40,612 nt of DNA from Paenibacillus koleovorans NBRC 103111 (GTDB taxonomy: Bacteria > Bacillota > Bacilli > Paenibacillales > NBRC-103111), in assembly GCF_004000845.1 (NCBI RefSeq), contig NZ_BIMA01000061.1:1-40612 (forward strand), read 5' to 3'. Every line of letters begins with the position of its first letter. The first letter of the stretch is position 1. The position numbers were made by a program, and so were the translations under genes. Below are positions 1 to 9,760 of this stretch, piece after piece. A model generated the notes under the pieces. That model did not search any database, was not told the DNA's origin, and was given only the letters and a program-made list of their open reading frames with translations.

Positions 1-2
1 GC

Positions 3-165
3 GGTGCGGACGCTGGCGCTGCAGGCGGGGGCAGCGCCAGCACAGCGGGCGCAAGCGCGACGGGCGGCGCAGACGCAGGCGCTGCAGCCGACGCGGGCAC
101 AAGCGCGAGCGGCGCGGACGTAGGCGCTGCAACTGCGGCGGGCGAGCCGTCAGCAGGTCCCGCTG
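3..165 (+). repeat. GC-rich degenerate repeat encoding a Gly/Ala/Ser linker
   Basis: The block GAC-GCN-GGC-GCT-GCA or a close variant recurs three times (near bases 9, 75 and 120), separated by Ala/Gly/Ser/Thr codons. It encodes low-complexity sequence such as GADAGAAG and GASATGGADAGAAA. The array probably continues upstream of the window. It reads as a flexible linker grown by slippage. Confidence 0.6.
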
Positions 166-1262
166 CGACGACCGCTGCCGCCGCCTTGGCCCGGCGCCTC
201 GAGGCGTTCGGCGCCCAGGCGCGCTCCGAGCTGCAGGCGCTGTTCGCGAGCTACCTCGTGCCGGCGGAGACTGAGGGCGGCGAGCCGTATTATATCGACC
301 AGGACGGCTTCCGCCGGTCAGTCCGTGCGTACTGCGATGCGACCGAGATCGCGGGCATGTTCGGCGAGCTTGCGCCGGGCTTCACCCGCGAGCAGATGAT
401 CGCCAAGCTGCAGAGCTTCCAGGACCCGCAGACCGGCCTATTGCCCGACCCGTGGGCCGCGCCCGATCCGGAGAACACGGATAACGATCCGTCCTTCATG
501 CCGAACACGCATTCCGGCTATAACATCCTTTCGATCGGCTACGCGCTTGAAGTGCTCGGCTCCCACGTCGCGCACCCGATCCACGTCGTGGAGCGGATGA
601 CGACGGAGTCGCTCTATCGCAAGCTGGACGCGCAGCCGTGGAAGACGAACGCCTGGGGCTCCGGCGCCTGGATCGATCACTATGCAACGGGCTTGTACAT
701 GAACGCCCGCTACTTCGGCTCGCAGAAGCGGCCCGATGATCTGTTCGGTTGGCTGCATACGCATGCCGATCCGACGACCGGCCTATGGGGCCGACCTACG
801 CCTGAGGACAGTCTCAAGCTGCCGGTCAACGGCTTCTACCGACTGACGCGCTCCACGTACGCGCAGTTCAACATGCCGTTGCCTTACGCGCAGACGACGA
901 TCGACACCGTGCTGACGCATACACGGAACCGCGACTTCTTCCGCGACGACCGCGGCAACGCCTGCAACGTGCTCGACGTCATTCACCCGCTGTGGCTGTG
1001 CATGAAGCAGACCGACTATCGCCGCGACGAGATCGTCGCCTGGTCGCTGCAGCAGATCGAGCGCGTGCTCGGCCGCTGGCAGCCGGGCCGCGGCTTCAGC
1101 TTCGAGCTCGAGACGCATCACAAGCCGGGGCTGCAGGGCACCGAGATGTGGCTTAGCATCCTGTACCTGCTCGCCGACGCCTGCGGGATTGCCGGGTCGC
1201 TCGGCTACCGGCCGCAAGGCGTACACCGGCTAGAGCCCGCGTTGTACTTTTCGGGCGTATAA
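3..1262 (+). CDS. C-terminal part of an unrecognised protein with a Gly/Ala-rich linker (5' end outside window)
   Basis: The frame is open from the window edge (first full codon at base 3) to a TAA at 1260-1262, so the gene begins upstream; the TTG at 186 is only an internal codon. The first roughly 60 residues are almost pure Gly, Ala, Ser, Thr and Asp. The following 350 residues look like a compact folded domain rich in aromatic and His residues, with repeated helix-like blocks such as WGSGAWIDHYATGLYMNARY and GLWGRPTPEDS. That pattern suggests an alpha/alpha-toroid fold of the kind seen in glycan-processing or prenyl-cyclase-like enzymes, but I recognise no catalytic motif, and this fold guess is inference. 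No signal peptide can be judged because the N-terminus is missing. The next gene lies on the opposite strand, and a hairpin at 1356-1400 separates them. Confidence 0.75.
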   Translation, partial: GADAGAAGGGSASTAGASATGGADAGAAADAGTSASGADVGAATAAGEPSAGPAATTAAAALARRLEAFGAQARSELQALFASYLVPAETEGGEPYYIDQDGFRRSVRAYCDATEIAGMFGELAPGFTREQMIAKLQSFQDPQTGLLPDPWAAPDPENTDNDPSFMPNTHSGYNILSIGYALEVLGSHVAHPIHVVERMTTESLYRKLDAQPWKTNAWGSGAWIDHYATGLYMNARYFGSQKRPDDLFGWLHTHADPTTGLWGRPTPEDSLKLPVNGFYRLTRSTYAQFNMPLPYAQTTIDTVLTHTRNRDFFRDDRGNACNVLDVIHPLWLCMKQTDYRRDEIVAWSLQQIERVLGRWQPGRGFSFELETHHKPGLQGTEMWLSILYLLADACGIAGSLGYRPQGVHRLEPALYFSGV

Positions 1263-1355
1263 TGGATTCCTAATAAGATTCTGCCATGACGCTATTCTCC
1301 CGAATTCACTGCCGAACGAGCCTTCTTTAAGGCTTGAATCCTCGAACCAAATTGC

Positions 1356-1400
1356 AAAAAGCCTTCCAAGCTGCTCCAACGAGCAGATGGAAGGCTTTTT
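1356..1400 (-). terminator. Rho-independent terminator after the collagen-like gene
   Basis: Arms AAAAAGCCTTCCA and TGGAAGGCTTTTT, extended by CTGCTC/GAGCAG, enclose a short loop. Read on the minus strand, the stem ends in a T run just after the stop of the collagen-like gene. Because both edges are A/T runs, it may also stop plus-strand transcription from the 5' partial gene. Confidence 0.8.
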
Positions 1401-1421
1401 GGGCACGAACGCGATGCCTTA

Positions 1422-2697
<1,276 letters not shown>

Positions 2698-2731
2698 TCC
2701 GGTGTTACTAGACAGTCCCCTACAGAAACGC

Positions 2732-2762
2732 AAAAAAACTTTCGAGAATTCTCTCGAAAGTT
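2732..2762 (-). terminator. Rho-independent terminator after the MBL-fold gene
   Basis: AACTTTCGAGA and TCTCGAAAGTT form a near-perfect 11-bp stem with a very small loop, followed on the minus strand by a run of T. It closes the minus-strand operon that runs from 5313 to 2781, so the collagen-like gene downstream is transcribed separately. Confidence 0.85.
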
Positions 2763-2780
2763 GCCTGGATGGATCCAGGG

Positions 2781-3707
2781 CTAGCAGGGACGCCAGATCA
2801 GCCTTCCTTGCTCCACGACAGCGTCGATCCGCCCCGCCCGTCGCAAGGCGCGCAAATAGGCTTGCACGATCGAGACGCAAAGTCCGTACGCCCACACCTC
2901 GTCCATCAATCTATGCTTTTCCATCATCAGCTGCACAAGCAACTCTAGCGTATCGGTTCCCGAGCGGATCGAGTCTAGCAAAAAGCCAAGTGTATCGGAT
3001 AAAAGAGTTCCATGCCTGATAACTAGCGAATTCAAGTCCCGCACCGCGCCGCCGTGATAGCACACATAGCCTTTCAGCCCTGTCGCTTCCCCCAGAGTCT
3101 TCATCGTCTGCTGCGCCTGCTCTACATCGGAGTAATACAGCAGCGATTGCCGGCTCAGCGTCCGTTCGCCGAACAAGGCATCTCCGCCATACAGCACACG
3201 GTCCTCCGTCAGTACGCCGACCATCCCCGGACTGTGTCCAGGCAGCGACATGATCGTGAACACATGATTGCGAACTTGGAATGACAAGGGACCGTCGCCT
3301 TCCGGCAAATACCCCGTCATACCGCCGAACGGCGGCTCCTCATCCGGGGCCGATAGCGGCGCCGGAGCCGGCGGCTCCGTCTCGAGCAACCAGCCTCGCT
3401 CCAGGGACGGGTACTCCATGCACACAGCCGCCGACCGCGTCGCATAGCGCCGGATGGAAGGATACCGGCTGATGAAATACGCATCGCCGCCACAGGCGTC
3501 TGCATGGCTGTGCGTATGCAGAATGGCAATCGGCGCGCAGCCGCGCCGGATCAGCTCGCGGTCGAGCCGCTCCGCCGTAGCAGCGTCAGGGCCGCTGTCG
3601 ATCAGGACGGCGGTACCGCTCGTTTCATGCATATGAACGCCGACCGCGTAAGGACCGGACAACATATAGCTGCCCCTCGACACCTGTACGAGCTTCCATC
3701 CGTTCAT
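2781..3707 (-). CDS. MBL-fold metallo-hydrolase
   Basis: This 308-residue protein has a metallo-beta-lactamase fold. It shows HTHSHAD around residues 60-66, GHSPG around residue 157, LYGGDALF as the second metal Asp region, and CYHGG as the last His region. The position that is normally His in HxHxDH is Ala here (HSHADA). The first zinc site (two His of HxHxD plus the GHSPG His) is intact, but the usual third His of the second site is missing, as in class B beta-lactamases. The C-terminal 90 residues form a helical, winged-helix-like tail, common in MBL hydrolases of the glyoxalase II/LACTB2 type. The substrate is unknown. The ATG overlaps the stop of the upstream gene (ATGA), so the two are translationally coupled. 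Its place as last gene of a spore-surface operon is unusual. Confidence 0.8.
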   Translation of the reverse strand: MNGWKLVQVSRGSYMLSGPYAVGVHMHETSGTAVLIDSGPDAATAERLDRELIRRGCAPIAILHTHSHADACGGDAYFISRYPSIRRYATRSAAVCMEYPSLERGWLLETEPPAPAPLSAPDEEPPFGGMTGYLPEGDGPLSFQVRNHVFTIMSLPGHSPGMVGVLTEDRVLYGGDALFGERTLSRQSLLYYSDVEQAQQTMKTLGEATGLKGYVCYHGGAVRDLNSLVIRHGTLLSDTLGFLLDSIRSGTDTLELLVQLMMEKHRLMDEVWAYGLCVSIVQAYLRALRRAGRIDAVVEQGRLIWRPC

Positions 3708-4537
3708 CGTCTTGTCCGCCTCCTACTCTCCCGGGTTTGGCCGGAGGACTGCACATACATCAAAGGCTTTGATGGCCGCACCGGTTTCGGCGATGTCGAT
3801 GATGCCGATGCTATCGGCGATGTCGGTGATGTCGGCGATATCAGAGCCTCGTCCGCCTGTTCTTCCGTAATCGACGGCTTCCGCCCTCCTACTGGCTCCT
3901 GCTCCCCCGTTGCTTCTAACTCGCTGTGAGATCCCAGCTCTCCGCCCTCCACACGAGTCTCTTCAGTCTCTCCCTCATTCACGTCCGGCTGCTCGCCAAC
4001 CGACTCAACAGCCAGCTCGACAGCCTGCCCCGCAACTCGCTTGACAGCTTGCCCAGCAGCCAACTCAACAACAGGCTCGGAACATTGCTCCAACCCGACT
4101 TGCTCCATTCCGGCCGAGAAGCAGCATTCCTGCAAATCCTTAACCTTCGCGAGCCACATGTCCCGCAGCAGAGGATCGCCGGACAGTTCCGCCCATCGCT
4201 CGAGCGACGGTAGTGCAGCGGTCAGCGCCTCCCGCACTTCAGCGCGGATCGCAGCCGACGATGCACAGCCACCGCCCCCGGATAGCTCCGGCGCCTGATT
4301 CAACCACGTACGGACAAGCCGCAGCCGCTCCGCCACTCGATGCAGCTCTTCGAGCAGCACAAGCATCCGCTCCAGCTGATAGGCGGCACATCTCCGCAGC
4401 TCGTCCCCGGCTCCCGCCAGTCGCGCCTCCATCCCCCGGGATAGATGGAGCACCGCGATCGTAAGCGGCGGCAGCGATTCATCCAAAGCCCCGAGCTCAG
4501 TAGTCAAACCGATCTTCGTCCAATCGTTCCCATTCAT
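3704..4537 (-). CDS. Charged, low-complexity protein of the spore-surface operon
   Basis: I place the start at ATG 4537 (MNGNDWTKIG) because GGAAGGAAAG precedes it; the longer open frame to 4609 begins with an Arg/Lys-rich tail that reads as upstream coding sequence in another frame. Of about 277 residues, the first 140 look helical (a Leu-rich stretch with ERMLVLLEELHRVAERLRL). The rest is low complexity: Glu/Val/Gly repeats (AAGQAVKRVAGQAVELA), then Ser-Pro-Thr triplets (SPTSPTSPIAS) and an Arg-rich end (ESRRRTRR). The N-terminal half could be a very divergent relative of the neighbouring coat-like domains, but it lacks their SIALEE motif. The gene overlaps its upstream neighbour by about 40 bases and the downstream MBL gene by 4. 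No known family is recognised; a structural spore-coat role is inferred from context only. Confidence 0.6.
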   Translation of the reverse strand: MNGNDWTKIGLTTELGALDESLPPLTIAVLHLSRGMEARLAGAGDELRRCAAYQLERMLVLLEELHRVAERLRLVRTWLNQAPELSGGGGCASSAAIRAEVREALTAALPSLERWAELSGDPLLRDMWLAKVKDLQECCFSAGMEQVGLEQCSEPVVELAAGQAVKRVAGQAVELAVESVGEQPDVNEGETEETRVEGGELGSHSELEATGEQEPVGGRKPSITEEQADEALISPTSPTSPIASASSTSPKPVRPSKPLMYVQSSGQTRESRRRTRR

Positions 4538-4964
4538 TGGGCTTTCCTTCCCGGTTATCGAACGGTTCCGCCTGTTCCTTTTCTTTTTCCTTAGCCGCCT
4601 CTCCCGCATTCCCTCTCACGGGGCCTTGCATCTGAACGACCGCGTCCAATTTTTTGAGCAGCAGCCACTCCGCCATTAAGACGGAATCGAGCAGCCGGAT
4701 CGCCGTCTGGTTGAACCGGATAATGTCCGCGTTGCTCGGACTGGTGGGGTAGTCGAGCAGCCGACCGACGAACGCCCGCGTCTTATCCGCTTCCGTGCTC
4801 AGTAGCAGAGCAAGCGACTGCTCCTCCAGAGCGATCGATTGCAGAAGACTGACAACCGCATCGTCGAAAGACGGCAGTGGAGAAGCGGCAGACCGGCCGT
4901 GGCTGCTCATGCTGCTAAGCGTGCTAAGACTGCTGGGGTTTGCACTGCTGCGATGGCGGCTCAT
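4497..4964 (-). CDS. Spore-surface paralogue with diverged SIALEE domain
   Basis: This 155-residue protein starts at ATG 4964, nine bases after AGGAGG. It opens with a Ser/Arg-rich stretch of about 30 residues, followed by a domain of about 80 residues (FDDAVVSLLQSIALEEQSL) that aligns with the N-terminal domain of the collagen-like protein: a SIALEE helix, a Glu-rich second helix, and a third helix ending LLLKKLDAV. The C-terminus is charged and ends in DEDRFDY. It lacks the HIxNAE segment kept by the other copies (LLLSTEADK here). It has neither collagen repeats nor a signal peptide. It sits second in a four-gene operon. A coat or exosporium structural role is likely but unproven. Confidence 0.65.
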   Translation of the reverse strand: MSRHRSSANPSSLSTLSSMSSHGRSAASPLPSFDDAVVSLLQSIALEEQSLALLLSTEADKTRAFVGRLLDYPTSPSNADIIRFNQTAIRLLDSVLMAEWLLLKKLDAVVQMQGPVRGNAGEAAKEKEKEQAEPFDNREGKPNEWERLDEDRFDY

Positions 4965-4983
4965 AAGCGGTTCCTCCTACTTT

Positions 4984-5313
4984 CTACTCTTCCATGCAAT
5001 CGTCGTCGAACAGAATGTCCTCCTCTTCCTCGTCCAAGCGAAGCACATCCGTCATTTTAAACTGCAGCAGCAGCTGGTTGCTGACAATATTTCGCATCAT
5101 ACGCTCGACGCTGTTGTTGATCTTGAGCGCCTCATGAATGGTCAGACATCGGTCCCGAAGCAGGTGCTGGATTTTCTCCGCCTCCGCGTTGATAATATGG
5201 GACAGCCCGATCTCTTCCAAAGCAATGGAGGTCAGCAGCAGGTTTACTACTTCTTTGCGCTTCAGGATAATCTCCGGCTTAATATCCGGTACATTCGGCA
5301 TGGACATCGGCAT
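4984..5313 (-). CDS. Spore-surface paralogue with SIALEE/HIxNAE domain and acidic tail
   Basis: This 109-residue protein begins MPMSMPNVPDI. It carries the shared domain with [25 protein letters not shown], and a final helix NQLLLQFKMTDVL. The last 17 residues are strongly acidic (DEEEEDILFDDDCMEE) and contain a Cys, unlike the other copies, so it may bind a cationic partner or cross-link through the Cys (inference). It is the first gene of the operon 5313-2781. The nearest candidate promoter is at 5414-5439. Confidence 0.7.
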   Translation of the reverse strand: MPMSMPNVPDIKPEIILKRKEVVNLLLTSIALEEIGLSHIINAEAEKIQHLLRDRCLTIHEALKINNSVERMMRNIVSNQLLLQFKMTDVLRLDEEEEDILFDDDCMEE

Positions 5314-5413
5314 CAGCTCCCGCTACCAGAAATACGAGCTCGTTCTCCCCCAACCGGAGTCGGGTTTTCTTACCCAATCGTGTACCTTTGGCCCTAACTC
5401 GCCTGTTTATCTC

Positions 5414-5439
5414 AGCATATGACAATCCTTGGTCAAGTA
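5414..5439 (-). promoter_or_regulatory. Candidate sigma-K-type promoter for the spore-surface operon
   Basis: On the minus strand AC (5439-5438) is followed after 15 bases by CATATGCTG (5422-5414), close to CATAnnnTA. It lies about 100 bases upstream of the first gene at 5313, and the -10-like element matches those in front of the two related genes. Confidence 0.3.
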
Positions 5440-5490
5440 TGTGTACAATCCATATCCAGGAAACCTGCAGCGATCACCGCTCGAGAAATG

Positions 5491-5521
5491 AAAAAGCTCC
5501 TGCCTGGCTCGGCAAGAGCTT
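5491..5521 (-). terminator. Rho-independent terminator after the single-domain spore protein
   Basis: On the minus strand, AAGCTCTTGCC and GGCAGGAGCTT form a stem with a six-base loop, followed by TTT. It lies just past the stop at 5539. Confidence 0.75.
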
Positions 5522-5538
5522 GCTGACTCAAAATACTA

Positions 5539-5838
5539 TCAGGGAAGGCCGGTAATGATGTTTTCCAGCTTGAATTGCAGCAGCATTTCTTTTTTGATCA
5601 CATCCTGCATCGTCCGGCGCACGCTGTCGTTGACAAGCAGCAGTTGCGATATGGTAGGTGCCGGCGTAACCCCTGTGCCTAACGTACCCAAGACGAATTG
5701 AATTTTCTCGGCTTCGGCGTTCACTATGTGTGCCAGAGCCAGCTCCTCCAGTGCGATCGAAGCCAGCAACAGGTTGACCGCGTCGGTTATTGTGATCGTT
5801 ATGGATGGCGTTATATTGGGAATGTTCGCTTGGGACAT
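5539..5838 (-). CDS. Single-domain spore-surface paralogue (N-terminal domain of the collagen-like protein)
   Basis: This 99-residue protein is essentially the N-terminal domain of the collagen-like protein standing alone. It shares the start ([14 protein letters not shown]), then [25 protein letters not shown], LLxVNDSVR and [10 protein letters not shown]. It ends where the collagen repeat would begin. It has its own candidate promoter and terminator, so it is a separate transcription unit. A likely role is a basal-layer or adaptor protein that co-assembles with the collagen protein through the same domain (inference from similarity and proximity). Confidence 0.75.
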   Translation of the reverse strand: MSQANIPNITPSITITITDAVNLLLASIALEELALAHIVNAEAEKIQFVLGTLGTGVTPAPTISQLLLVNDSVRRTMQDVIKKEMLLQFKLENIITGLP

Positions 5839-5871
5839 GCAACCACCTCATCCTCTCGTTAAATTTAGTTT

Positions 5872-5880
5872 GAGTATATG
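5872..5880 (-). promoter_or_regulatory. CATAnnnT element before the single-domain spore gene
   Basis: CATATACTC on the minus strand resembles a sigma-K -10 element and lies about 35 bases before the ATG. I could not place a matching AC -35 at 15-16 bases, so the assignment rests on analogy with the two related genes. Confidence 0.25.
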
Positions 5881-5933
5881 CAGCAGCTTCCGCCCTACGA
5901 ACTACTTTTTGAGCCAGGTTGTACCTATCCCCG

Positions 5934-7313
5934 TCAGACGGAGGTTTCGAACTTGCGGTCGGCCAGCACTTGTGCGAAATAAGCCTGATTGTACAAGACG
6001 GACGGGTGGTCCGGCTTGAACGAAAACGCGATCGTGTTGTGGCGGTAAGCGTCCTTCAGCATGCCGAGCCGATCATAGCAGAGGCACATCTGCAAATGCG
6101 GCAGCCAAGTACGGCTGACGCGCCGCTCCTGGGATTCCCCCGCCGTCTCCTCCGCTTCGGTCGCCGTCCGGTACCAGTACACCGCCTGGCTCCATTCCTT
6201 GCGCTCCACGTACATCGCCCCGATCCGACAGCATGTCTCCGGCTGCGGGACGTCGAACTCGAGCGAGCGCAGCATGGCTAGCAGCTGGTTGTCCTTGTCC
6301 CCGAGCCGCTCATAACATTCGGACAGACTGAACGCCGCTTCGATCATCGAAGACGGGGAGCCGGCCTCTTCGTCCAAGTAAGCATCCAATTGCTGGACCG
6401 CTTGCTCGAATAGGGCTTGGCGTTGCAGCTCCAGGCCGTATGCCAGCTTGTCGCGGGTGTTCGCATATCCTCCGGCGAGATAGGCGTCGACACCCGCCAG
6501 GTCGGACTCGCGGTACAAGTGGAACGCCGGGTAATGCGTGTCCACATGCAGCGGGATCCCAAGCGCCGCCGCCCGAATGCAGAAATGCCGGTCCTCCCCA
6601 GAGAACGACAAATTCGGTATTTCCTCGAAGCGGACCCCCGCCCGCAATGCTTTGCGGCTGATCAGCGTACAAGCGCCGAGTCCCCCCACTTCGTAGACGC
6701 CCGGCGTACGAAGCCGCTCCAGAAACGCAAGCGTCCGGATCGACGATTCCATCGGGGTCAGCGCCTCTTCCCGCCGCTTGTCGAACAGCGTGTATTCGTC
6801 CCGCAGCCACACCTGCGGCAGCTCCGCGGCGTCCGGCTTCCATCTCGTCCAGAACACGTTCGAGACAATATCCCGCTCCGCCCGGACGAGCTGCTCCAAT
6901 GTTTCAGGCTGCAGCAGCAAGTCCGAATCGATGAGAAACAAATAATCGAATTTTTTCGCCAGCGCCTCCCGAATAATGCCGTCCTTCATGGACGCTACTT
7001 TCCAGATAAGGTCTTCTTTCCAATAATGCGTCGTCTCGTCCTTCACATACGCCGAGCTGGCCGGCACTCCGCCTACACGTAATTGCTCTTGCTCCACCCG
7101 ATGCTGTTGTTGAGACACGACAACCGCCCTGCCCGCCGTCTCCCGGAATTTCTGCAATAGCGAGCTTGCAGCCGGATCCTCATTGTCGTCCACGAACAGA
7201 TAGCTTACCGCCAGCGACTTCTTCTCCAGTCTTCTAAGCGAGTCGAGAAACCGTTCCAGGATGGCCGGGGTTTGTCTGACGGGGCTCCCGATCAGCACGC
7301 GTTTTTTCTTCAA
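5934..7313 (-). CDS. Glycosyltransferase with C-terminal TPR-like domain
   Basis: This 459-residue protein starts at TTG 7313; its AAGGAG ribosome binding site overlaps the stop of the preceding gene. Residues 1-280 form a GT-A-type glycosyltransferase domain: VLIGSPVRQ at the N-terminus, a DxD-type LFLIDSDLLL, and GEDRHFCIRA as the acceptor/catalytic-base region. Residues about 290-459 are TPR-like helical repeats ending in PDHPSVLYNQAYF. That C-terminal block closely matches the end of the neighbouring glycosyltransferase, so the two share an ancestor or partner. No membrane segment is seen, so it should act in the cytosol. Its position beside collagen-like spore proteins suggests it glycosylates their Thr-rich stalks (inference). 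Confidence 0.8.
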   Translation of the reverse strand: MKKKRVLIGSPVRQTPAILERFLDSLRRLEKKSLAVSYLFVDDNEDPAASSLLQKFRETAGRAVVVSQQQHRVEQEQLRVGGVPASSAYVKDETTHYWKEDLIWKVASMKDGIIREALAKKFDYLFLIDSDLLLQPETLEQLVRAERDIVSNVFWTRWKPDAAELPQVWLRDEYTLFDKRREEALTPMESSIRTLAFLERLRTPGVYEVGGLGACTLISRKALRAGVRFEEIPNLSFSGEDRHFCIRAAALGIPLHVDTHYPAFHLYRESDLAGVDAYLAGGYANTRDKLAYGLELQRQALFEQAVQQLDAYLDEEAGSPSSMIEAAFSLSECYERLGDKDNQLLAMLRSLEFDVPQPETCCRIGAMYVERKEWSQAVYWYRTATEAEETAGESQERRVSRTWLPHLQMCLCYDRLGMLKDAYRHNTIAFSFKPDHPSVLYNQAYFAQVLADRKFETSV

Positions 7314-7319
7314 TGCGGT

Positions 7320-8408
7320 TCACTCTCCTTGCGGCGACAGTCTATTGGAAAAGTACGTCCTATTGTAAAGAATACTGGGGTGGTCGGGGTTGTATGACGC
7401 CGCCAGCTCATTGTGCCGATTCGCCTCTTGGAGGTCGCCCGTCCGATCCAGGCAAACCGCCAGCTGCAGGTGCGGCAGCCAAGTCCATGAGGCATAATCG
7501 ATCATGCCCATGAAGCCGAAGCTTTCCGGCCGACCAAGCTTGGTTGCGGCGCGATACCAGTGGATCGCCTGCTCCAGCCGTTTCGTCTCGAAGAAATAGT
7601 AACCCAGCCGGCAGCACGTCTCGGCCCGTACCGGGCTGTAGACCATCGATCGGAGCAGGGAATGCAGCTGTTTGCGGGGCTCGCCCAGACGGACATAGCA
7701 GTCGGACATGCTGAGGCAGGCGGCGTAGCAGTCCTCGATCCAGCCTTGTTTGGTGTGCAGGAACCGCTCGTAGTAGTCGATCGCTTCCCGGTAATGGCCG
7801 TTGTCCTTCCACTCGTTGGCAAAATAAAACAAGTCCCGCGCGTTGAACGATTCGCCGGTCTCGGCTCGCTTGCGGTAAATGCGGAGATTGCGGTCGGTAT
7901 ACACCTTTTCCTTGCGGTGGGTGACAGCCGCCTCGCTCGCGTGGACTCGGCCGCTCACCACGAGCACCTCGTGCACCGGCCCTTCCCACCGGAAGCCTCG
8001 CGACCGTTTCACGATCCGGTTGCGGCGCAAGCTCACGGTTACATTGCCGTCCTTGTCGAACGCCAGGTTGTACGGCATCGTCACGCTGTCCACGTCCGGA
8101 TCGAGCGTCCGCTTCAGCTCGAGCAGCTTCCCGCGATCCTCCTCCTCGATCAGATCATCCGCGTCGAGCCACATGATGTACGGTTGGGTCGCCTTCGAGA
8201 AGGCGAAGTTGCGAGCGGCGCCGAAGTCATCGATCCATTCGAAGTCGAAGATGCGGGCGTCGAAGGACGCGGCGATCTCCTTCGTCCGGTCGGTCGAGCC
8301 GGTATCGACGATGACGATCTCGTCCGCGATGCCGCGGACGGACGACAGGCAGCGCCCCAGCGCGTCCTCTTCATTCTTGACTATCATGCACAGGCTTATC
8401 GTGATCAC
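7320..8408 (-). CDS. Family 2 glycosyltransferase with C-terminal TPR-like domain
   Basis: Start: the first in-frame GTG at 8417 directly abuts GGAGGA (8418-8423), so the in-frame GTG at 8408, nine bases from it, is the better start and gives a protein beginning with ITISLCMIVKNEED. Residues 1-200 are a GT2 domain with IVDTGSTDRT (nucleotide binding), AARNFAF and WLDADD (DxD metal site). The N-terminal layout SLCMIVKNEE resembles the SunS/peptide glycosyltransferase branch. Residues about 200-362 are TPR-like repeats (AIDYYERFLHTKQGWIEDCY and similar), ending PDHPSILYNRTYF. It is first in a two-gene operon with the preceding entry, six bases apart, and divergent from the third glycosyltransferase. 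Confidence 0.85.
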   Translation of the reverse strand: MITISLCMIVKNEEDALGRCLSSVRGIADEIVIVDTGSTDRTKEIAASFDARIFDFEWIDDFGAARNFAFSKATQPYIMWLDADDLIEEEDRGKLLELKRTLDPDVDSVTMPYNLAFDKDGNVTVSLRRNRIVKRSRGFRWEGPVHEVLVVSGRVHASEAAVTHRKEKVYTDRNLRIYRKRAETGESFNARDLFYFANEWKDNGHYREAIDYYERFLHTKQGWIEDCYAACLSMSDCYVRLGEPRKQLHSLLRSMVYSPVRAETCCRLGYYFFETKRLEQAIHWYRAATKLGRPESFGFMGMIDYASWTWLPHLQLAVCLDRTGDLQEANRHNELAASYNPDHPSILYNRTYFSNRLSPQGE

Positions 8409-8560
8409 ACGCCTCACTCCTCCAGGGGAACGATTTCTGGGAACAGGATATGCGCCCGGAGACCCAAAAGTTCAAACGCCCATCGTTCTGAACAGCAGGA
8501 CAGCCGCATATCATGAAGCCGTCCGACCAACTGCAGGTACCTTGTCAAAGGAGATGAGCC

Positions 8561-9733
8561 ATGTTGAGCAAGCGGCCCTCTATATCCTTATGCATGATCG
8601 TTCGCAATGAAGAATCCGTAATCAGCCGTTGCCTCACCAGCGTGCAATCGATTGTCGATGAAATGATCATCGTGGATACAGGATCGACCGACGGGACGGT
8701 TGCGGTATGTGAATCGTTCGGCGCTCGGGTCCACTCGTTCCTCTGGCGGGACGACTTCTCCGCCGCGCGCAATTTCGGCCTGGAGCGGGCGACCGGGGAC
8801 TGGATCCTGTGGCTCGACGCCGACGAGGTGTGGTCGCCGTCGCCGCATGCGGCGGAAGGCGTCGCGGGTGTCGCAGACGCTGAAGTTGCGCTTGGTTTCG
8901 ATCTGAAAGCCGCGCTGCTGGACGTCGAGCACGCCCAGCATGCCGTCGCCTCCGTTCGGCTCGTCAATTACATCGGAGCGCTGCCCGATCCGCGGGAGGC
9001 CTACATCCTCGCCCAGCCGCGCCTCTTCCGGGGCCGGATGGGCTTCCGGTTCAAATACGCCATCCACGAGACATTGAACGTGGAGGATACTTTGCCTCAG
9101 CTGCGCAACCTCCGCTCGATCCCGGTGCTCCCCGTCGACGTGCTCCACTACGGATATATGGACGGCCCCGTCTCGCAGAAAATGAAGTTCGAGCGCAATA
9201 TCACGCTGCTTCTGAAGGACGCGCAGAGCGAGCAGCCGCATCCATGGATCGAGTATCATTTGGCGAGCGAATATTACCGGAACGGCCAGTTCGAGCGGGC
9301 GTTCGAGTTCGTCAACATGTCGATCTCGAAGTTTCTGCAGTCGTTTGCGCTGCCTCCCTCCTACTTGTACCGGCTCAAATATACGATTCTGCTCGCTGGC
9401 GGCAGCGCTCAGGGCGCTTGGCCCGGCATTGAGAAGGCGATCGCGCTGTATCCCGACTATGTCGATCTCCATTACTGCAAGGCCGTCGTTCTGTATCTGA
9501 TGGGCAAACACGACGAAGCGTTATCCGCAATCGACCGCTGCCTCGAGCTGGGCGATGACGATACGCACTACTTGACGCTGAAGGGGGCGGGCAGCTTCCA
9601 CGCCTTGTACTACCGCGGGCTGATTTACCGCCAGATGGGCAATCCATTCCGCGCCAAGGCGGCTTGGCAGGCGGCGCTTCAGCTGCATCCGGCGTATGAG
9701 GCGGCTGAGATCGCTTTGCGCGAGCTGGGGTAA
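8561..9733 (+). CDS. Family 2 glycosyltransferase with C-terminal TPR repeats
   Basis: This 390-residue protein starts at ATG 8561 behind AAAGGAGA. The N-terminal GT2 domain has SISLCMIVRNEES, IVDTGSTDGT, AARNFGLERA and WLDADEV. Its central region (AQPRLFRGRMGFRF, AIHETL) is typical of TPR-linked GT2 enzymes. Residues about 225-390 contain TPR motifs (GKHDEALSAIDRCLELGDDD and a final repeat AKAAWQAALQLHP). It is about as similar to the neighbour as expected within one subfamily, but its TPR part is different and more canonical. It is divergent from the operon 8408-5934 across about 150 bases. A role in surface-protein glycosylation is inferred from the neighbourhood. Confidence 0.85.
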   Translation: MLSKRPSISLCMIVRNEESVISRCLTSVQSIVDEMIIVDTGSTDGTVAVCESFGARVHSFLWRDDFSAARNFGLERATGDWILWLDADEVWSPSPHAAEGVAGVADAEVALGFDLKAALLDVEHAQHAVASVRLVNYIGALPDPREAYILAQPRLFRGRMGFRFKYAIHETLNVEDTLPQLRNLRSIPVLPVDVLHYGYMDGPVSQKMKFERNITLLLKDAQSEQPHPWIEYHLASEYYRNGQFERAFEFVNMSISKFLQSFALPPSYLYRLKYTILLAGGSAQGAWPGIEKAIALYPDYVDLHYCKAVVLYLMGKHDEALSAIDRCLELGDDDTHYLTLKGAGSFHALYYRGLIYRQMGNPFRAKAAWQAALQLHPAYEAAEIALRELG

Positions 9734-9760
9734 GTACGGGTGAGGATGGAGCAGGCGATC

